Source: Hofstenia miamia
Lineage: Eukaryota; Xenacoelomorpha; Acoela
Length of the DNA: 64,000 nt
Assembly: GCA_004352715.1 (NCBI GenBank)
Contig: SCFE01000036.1
Coordinates: 1,959,002-2,023,001 of the forward strand
Reading direction: 5' to 3'
Part shown: positions 58,331-64,000 of the stretch, one piece after another
Layout: each line of letters opens with the position of its first letter
Numbering within the stretch: position 1 is the first letter of the stretch
Translations under genes and position numbers: made by a program
Notes under the pieces: model-generated
Told to the model about the DNA's origin: nothing
What the model saw: the letters and a program-made list of their open reading frames with translations, nothing else
Databases searched by the model: none

Positions 58331-58507
58331 CCAAACAAGGTTTGAGGTCAAAATTACTAGTCTACATCATAGCCATAGCTGTTTCAAATGTACAGACATA
58401 AACTTTGTAAAAAATTTCGAACTATTTTGCTTTTGTATCATTTCTATATTGAAAATGTACTCCATTAGTCGTGAAAAGAAAGTGTCTTGTTTGGAACTGC
58501 CAAAAAA
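58328..58507 (+). repeat. Dispersed repeat, copy 2 (partner at 56150)
   Basis: It begins immediately where the LINE RT fragment ends and runs to GGAACTGCC. The junction may mark the end of one element or an insertion. Confidence 0.7.
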
Positions 58508-58509
58508 TA

Positions 58510-61500
58510 TTATTAAATAATTAAAAAAAGTAGTTAACACATTTTTATAAATAATAAAATATGCATTTGGAAAAAAATTTGTTAATTTTCTGTTATATAA
58601 ATGATTAAGTGCAATTGTATTTACACATTGAATTTTTCCTGCATACGTTTGTTCTAAAAATCAAGAAATGCCCAACTTTTAAATTAAAGCTAAGCATTAC
58701 TGAAACTCCTAATTTTTCTGAACAATCCTATAAATGTAAACAAATAGGTTCGAATTTAAAAAACCTAAAATTGTAAATAAATTATTTCATATGTTATTAA
58801 ATCATTTGTTAAAGTGTGGTTAATTTGAATTTTGTTTAATTCCACTTCTGTGATTGCTAATCCTGGCAACAAATTAGTTTTAAAAACAATTTTCAAACTA
58901 CTGAAATCAAAGAATGTATTAAACATTTAACTAAAATTGTATTATATTAATTCCCAATAATTATATTATATGTTTGAATTATGGTTCTGATGCAATTGAA
59001 TTTACTAATATCAGTTTCATGGGACTGGAGCCTGGGGCAAATACTTTTTCAATGCGAATGAGATTAAGATGAAACTGGGAACATAAAAGAGAAAACGAGA
59101 AAACAGCGACCACGGCTTTCAGTCTACAACTCATAATATCTGCCAAAATAGAAGTTATGCTGTGGGACTATGGCATCAGAAAATTTAATGAGACTAGTAC
59201 CAATAAAAAATTGATCCTGCAACCTCATTTTGAATATAAGAAATGAAAAGTCTTACATTTTTCAGAATATTGAGTCTTGAAGAATACAGTTCATATATTT
59301 TCTGCAACTACTTGCATGAAATAATAATCTGCCACCTTAATATGTGCATCAACATTCATTGAATTTATGAATACAGAATGTGGGACTACATGACTGTTAT
59401 TAAGAATTTCCCTGAATTTTGAGCATTATTTTTAGATTGCCCAGTTTCCACAATTCTACTAAAATTATTGACACTATTTTATTAGCTAACAATCGAATGA
59501 TGCCATTATTGGTGATATGGAAACATTAAAAACCAATCAGTTTTTATTTCAAAAATAATTTTTATTTTAATTGGTATTTACTTCCGGAGAATCAAATAGT
59601 TTGATAATTTTATAAGAAAAACTCTTAAATATATTATTTTTAAGTTACTTGTTGTCAAATCCACTGGCTCAAATAATAGTGTTTTTAAAATGTATTGGTA
59701 GATTTCATAAATAGCCAAGAAAATTTAATTATTTGATAATTCACTTTTGTGTTGAAATAGAAAATTTAAAATATGCTGATGCCGATATGGTGCTTGACTG
59801 CAAAGCCCAACTCCCTTTCAATGCAAAAGAGCTTTGCAATAATCTCACATAGTGCAGAAGGCGAGAATTCTTAAGCACGAACTGGAAGCAAGTAGAATTC
59901 TACATGCGAATATAATTTTACAACTGTTTTTAGGTTGCAGTCTATACTACATATACACATAGAACAGAATTATAAAATTTTAATATTAAATGAACGTGAC
60001 AATTAAACAACAATTTCGTTTAATTTTCAAAAGTTGTAGGGAATGCGAATTTCATTTCACTTAATAAATATTTCAGGAGATGCTTAGCATCCCCATCATG
60101 CTCTTGTCTACATGCCTGAAATCCAGTAGAAGGGAATTCCATTTAGTTTAACTCTTTTCCTAAGGTAATGGTGATAGCTACTTATTAGGTCTGCACTTTT
60201 GTCTGAGAATTTGATAAATCTATACATTCAATTGCTGAAAACTCATCAATATTTATACTACTGCACCAATATTCGGTAGCTGTTAACAAAGCGTTATTTT
60301 CAGGTAGCAAGTGGGAATCATAGAAGGACCACAAGAGCTGTTCTCAAAAGAATGAATAAATTTGAAAATTTCAAACTTAGTCACGAATCTGAAAGAGAAA
60401 GATGGAACCATAGATTGAATTTCATTAGTGTTAAAGGGAGTATTCATACCATTATAATTGTCAAATTTGCAAAAAACCTCATTAAATATGTTACTCTGGT
60501 CGTTATCGTTAGTAACTATTTTTCAATTATAAGTTATATTTTCAATTTTTTCATTTTTTCTTCTGATTTTTGATTTCCTAAGTTGCCTTATGTGGCATAC
60601 TTATATTTTTACCATTAAAATTTTTTTTTCATTAATATGCGGCTAGATTGGATACCAGATTCCTTTTTCAAGTAATCTCTTGCACATATATAGACGAATA
60701 GTTACATGAACACAAAATACATCAAAACAAATCTATATGCATTGCCATTCTGCCAATTTTAAAGAACAAAATTGAGGGCTGATTTTTTCGGCAAGGTTCA
60801 GATACACATACTCATTTCATGTAAAAAAATCTCAAAATGCTATTAATATTGTTACACTTGGCTTAGCCTGGCTCAGAAATGGTATTGAAAACAAAATTTG
60901 ATTAGTAGCTAATAACTTAATATTTGTAATTACATATGAAAGGGATATAATATATATAAAAAATCCTTCTAATTATTTTCTAGTATTTAATTATTTTGAA
61001 TAATTGTTGTTTACCTCAAAATGTATGTAGAGTTTTCAACCGGTAGATATACGACGATCATTAAGGATTGCTAGAAAACTCATGCTGTCTGAAATCTAGT
61101 ATGAGAGAATATATTAAACCAGACAGTTTATTCTGCAGCTTTTCCCGAATTTTAATAAAAAGTATCTGTGATTGAAAAATTTTTCTATATAAATTTCAGG
61201 AATTACAACTTAAATGTATCAGATTACAACACAGAGAGGTCCAAAGTTGAAAGTTATCGCTTATTAAGGCATTGATATTAAAACATAAAAAATTTTGTGT
61301 AAGAATTCATTAACTTCTTCTTGGTTATTTTTTATTGTTCTTTCAGTAAACATAGAATTTGACAAAATATTCCATAAAAAGTTCACTAAATACTAATTAA
61401 AAATCATTTCATTAAAAATATAGAATTTTTTATTGTTTATGAAGCTTTAACAAAACGGCATTTTAAGTAGCATTAAAAAATGTTTTTTTAATTAAGCAAA

Positions 61501-62258
61501 ACCTTAAAAATATTTTCTGGATCATAATATTATCAGAATTTTTGAAATTCGTAATTTTTAGGGGAACGGTGTTTTGGAAATTGAATGATCTTAATCTATG
61601 CAAAAATAATTCAGGATCTAAACCAAAATAGGGGAAATAATGTTGGCCATTTACATAGGATCCGTCACTGGGACCTTCGGTTATTAAGGACAGAACATTA
61701 TTTTCTGTTATTGGCACGACATTCAACCTAACTACTTGGAGAACAAAAAATGTATTTCTAATATGAATAACATATTTTGTTTTAAACAATAATATTAAAT
61801 TACAGAAATGTATTTACTGTTTAGAAACAAAGTTAAAGCATGCCCTATTGTTAAATTGCATTCTGTAAGAAATATTAATATCTCAAATGACATATACTAT
61901 TGAATTGCTTTAATTTTCATGTTTTTCTACGAATATAAAATAGTTTGAAGACATCATTTGCTAAAATAAAAATTTATAAATGCGAAATTCTAGAAATTCA
62001 AAACGATGACAAATGCAAGATATTTCAAAATTAAAAATATAAAGTCTGCTTTCCTCAGCAATGGAAAACCTCAGAATATTTGACCTTATGTATAATTCTT
62101 CAGGATTGTTAACAATATTAAAATAATATCTGTAATATATGATAAAAAGTAAATATATCATCTGAAGCAATGAAAACATGGGATATTCCATGTAGATTTA
62201 TAAAAAAGCTCATGTTTCTATGAAGTGCTAGGAAGGGTTAGATGTTTTTGAATTATAA
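58510..62258. other. AT-rich DNA, no supported gene
   Basis: The only item of note is a possible exon at about 60303-60440 (+): TTATTTTCAG precedes 46 open codons (VASGNHRRTTRAVLKRMNKF and onward), basic and helical in character, unassigned. Frames at 61463-61789 (-) and 61961-62191 (-) show no domain. Confidence 0.35.
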
Positions 62259-62262
62259 ACCC

Positions 62263-62266
<4 letters not shown>

Positions 62267-62322
<56 letters not shown>
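62267..62322. repeat. (TA)n microsatellite
   Basis: Long TA run; a shorter one follows at 62528-62546. Confidence 0.9.
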
Positions 62323-62323
<1 letters not shown>

Positions 62324-62549
62324 TTTTTTATATTAGAGGAGAAAAACATGAAAAACCATTATTGAACGAAATTGATGCAGTTAAGTGTTATGGCAATGAC
62401 CCATTCTTGTGGTGAAAACGTATGATCACCTTAAGGATGCACAAACTTTCAACCTAGTGTTTATTTTAACAATATAGATAATAGTCATTACTATATTCAT
62501 TATTTAATTAATATTGAAAGTCAAATTATATATATATATATATATGTAT

Positions 62550-63790
62550 GTATAACAAAAATTCATTTTTCACTATTATTTGCCTATATGTTATTACAAT
62601 AAATTCATTTATAAAAAAAGGAAGCTTTATCCGATGTATGTTCTCAGAAGAAACAAATGCTACATTGAGTTATGAAATCGTTATAGAGACTCTACACTTT
62701 AAGTGAATATCATCTTATTAATACATAATTCTCTTATTCTTTTAGTTATACATGAGAATAAGCTTGTAAAATCTTTAACAATGAGTAAAGACGTGTTTCT
62801 CCCTTTCTAGTGTTGCTTTAAGAATATTCTTACGGGCACTGAAAATACTCGAAGACCCCACTAGACCTTGGTGTTAAAATACAGTTTTCATTTAATGGAA
62901 TTCAGTAGTAATTTCAAATAATAATTTTATTAATTAATGCTTAAGGTTTGCGTTAAAAATCATCAATTTCTTAAACCATGTCTATTTTTATAGAATTTTG
63001 TTTGGAATTATATAAATAGAGTACTGATTCGTTACAAATTAATTGCAGAATTTATTTTTCACTATGTTTGCTGAGTTTTAGCGCGTAGTTTATTGTAGTC
63101 GAAAATGTTTATTAAACTTCTTTTACACTTATTCTTTTATGAAGGAACAGTTTAACGCTTAAACAAATCTCGTGTAACCAAGTGCTCCTCCGTTCAATGA
63201 AAACAAATCAATTGAAAAATTTGTATTTATAAACATCACTTTGAGAATAGATTTCAACACCCGTCAACTTTCTGATATTGCCCTGATTTCTAAAGATTTT
63301 GTAAACATAACAAAACAATTGTCTGAGATCAGACGATGTTGTGACATGTTTCTTGGAAGAAACGTAATCATTTAATATTTCCAAGTGTCTACTTTAAGAA
63401 TACTTTTTGGATTAATTTCATAAGACTAGCTTCCAAAAATTTTTTTTTACTAATTTCGAAACCCTTAGTTTAATTTTGACTAGCAAAAACAAGAGAAATT
63501 ATGGTAGCACAGAACAAACTCAATTGATAAAGACCTTAAATGTCAGACAACAGCGCTTTTGCCATTAAATTGACACATTAAATTAAATAATTAAACATAT
63601 AATGTTAAGAAGCAGAGACTTTTGTTAAAAGGACATTTTCTATTAAAATGAATTTTATAAAAAAAATTATAGCGTGTTTTACAACTGTTTCTGTAAAATT
63701 ATGCATGGATTTTTTACAAAAAACTTCAATGCTCACAAACGGAAACAAAAAATAATCGAATCCCAAAACTATTTAATATTGATAAAATAT
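62550..63790. other. AT-rich DNA, nothing recognised
   Basis: No frame, repeat or RNA signature was recognised. Confidence 0.35.
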
Positions 63791-63802
63791 TGATTAATGT
63801 TT

Positions 63803-63920
63803 TGCGGGCATGCCCAGGCCCGCCGGGCAAAAGAGAGGGCGGGCAACGAGCATTAGTGTGACCAGGCAGGCATCGGACACTCAAATAACCGGGCAGATGT
63901 TATGCCCGCCCAAATAGTCT
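63803..63920. repeat. GC-rich cluster of GCCCG/CGGGC motifs
   Basis: GGGCATGCCCAGGCCCGCCG, GGGCGGGCAAC, CCGGGCAGATG and ATGCCCGCCC lie within 120 bp of otherwise AT-rich DNA. Subterminal arrays of this sort are found in some hAT elements. No termini were identified before the window ends. Confidence 0.45.
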
Positions 63921-64000
63921 GGTATAATCATAAAATAATATGCTGTATAATGACGTAAGTTTTACAGCTTTTAAAAAGAAATTTAATAATTTAACGCCAA

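Noticed and set aside
1-64000. CRISPR arrays, bacterial operons, rRNA genes
   Set aside because: No direct-repeat/spacer structure, ribosome-binding sites or rRNA segments were seen; the content is metazoan transposons.

Overview
The window looks like a gene-poor, AT-rich stretch of nuclear DNA from an invertebrate animal. The evidence is the composition (long A/T runs, many (TA)n, (TAA)n and (ATT)n microsatellites), the lack of any long intact reading frame, and a dense layering of decayed metazoan transposons: Tc1/mariner, Penelope-like, Ty3/gypsy, several non-LTR retrotransposons and small terminal-inverted-repeat elements. I cannot name the species. No confirmed host protein gene was found; a few short open stretches could be exons but are unproven.

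Layout. 1-1175: internally deleted Tc1-like element on the minus strand. 1.2-9.9 kb: mostly featureless AT-rich DNA with one cysteine-rich candidate exon (8849-9195). 9.9-10.4 kb: two related tRNA-like units and one copy of a dispersed repeat. 12.6-12.8 kb: a perfect palindrome abutting an 18-N gap. 13.2 kb: a PIF/Harbinger-like MITE. 17.5-18.2 kb: a local duplication joined by one N, plus a 56-bp minisatellite. 20.4-22.0 kb: a Tc1-like element with both ends and TA duplications. 23.7-25.1 kb: a LINE C-terminus facing the 3' end of a Penelope-like element that encodes a GIY-YIG domain and is followed by a hammerhead-ribozyme-like motif. 25.1-26.1 and 29.75-30.75 kb: assembly gaps. 31.1-31.4 kb: a hAT-like MITE. 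34.3-35.7 kb: a Ty3/gypsy integrase relic.

37.0-38.1 kb: an unidentified repetitive-type ORF split by a Tc1-like relic. 38.3-39.9 kb: a Dong/R4-like retrotransposon fragment between (TAA)n tracts. 40.1-41.5 kb: a LINE relic carrying a nested 819-bp TIR element. 43.6-44.5 kb: another TIR element. 44.8-48.9 kb: three copies of a roughly 960-990-bp LTR-like sequence; copies 2 and 3 flank a coiled-coil gag-like ORF and copy 1 is inverted. 48.9-49.3 kb: gypsy RT/RNase H relic. 50.6-51.8 kb: Tc1-like relics with an embedded Dong-like snippet. 53.7-58.5 kb: retroelement fragments, a pentanucleotide array and dispersed repeats. 58.5-64 kb: AT-rich DNA with little structure and a GC-rich patch near the end.

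The genes do not form a pathway. The window is best read as a record of transposon insertion, nesting and decay. The most informative items are the ribozyme-like motif at the Penelope end, the nested insertions whose flanks can be rejoined, the three-copy LTR structure and several small TIR families. All similarities were judged by eye; no identity values were computed.
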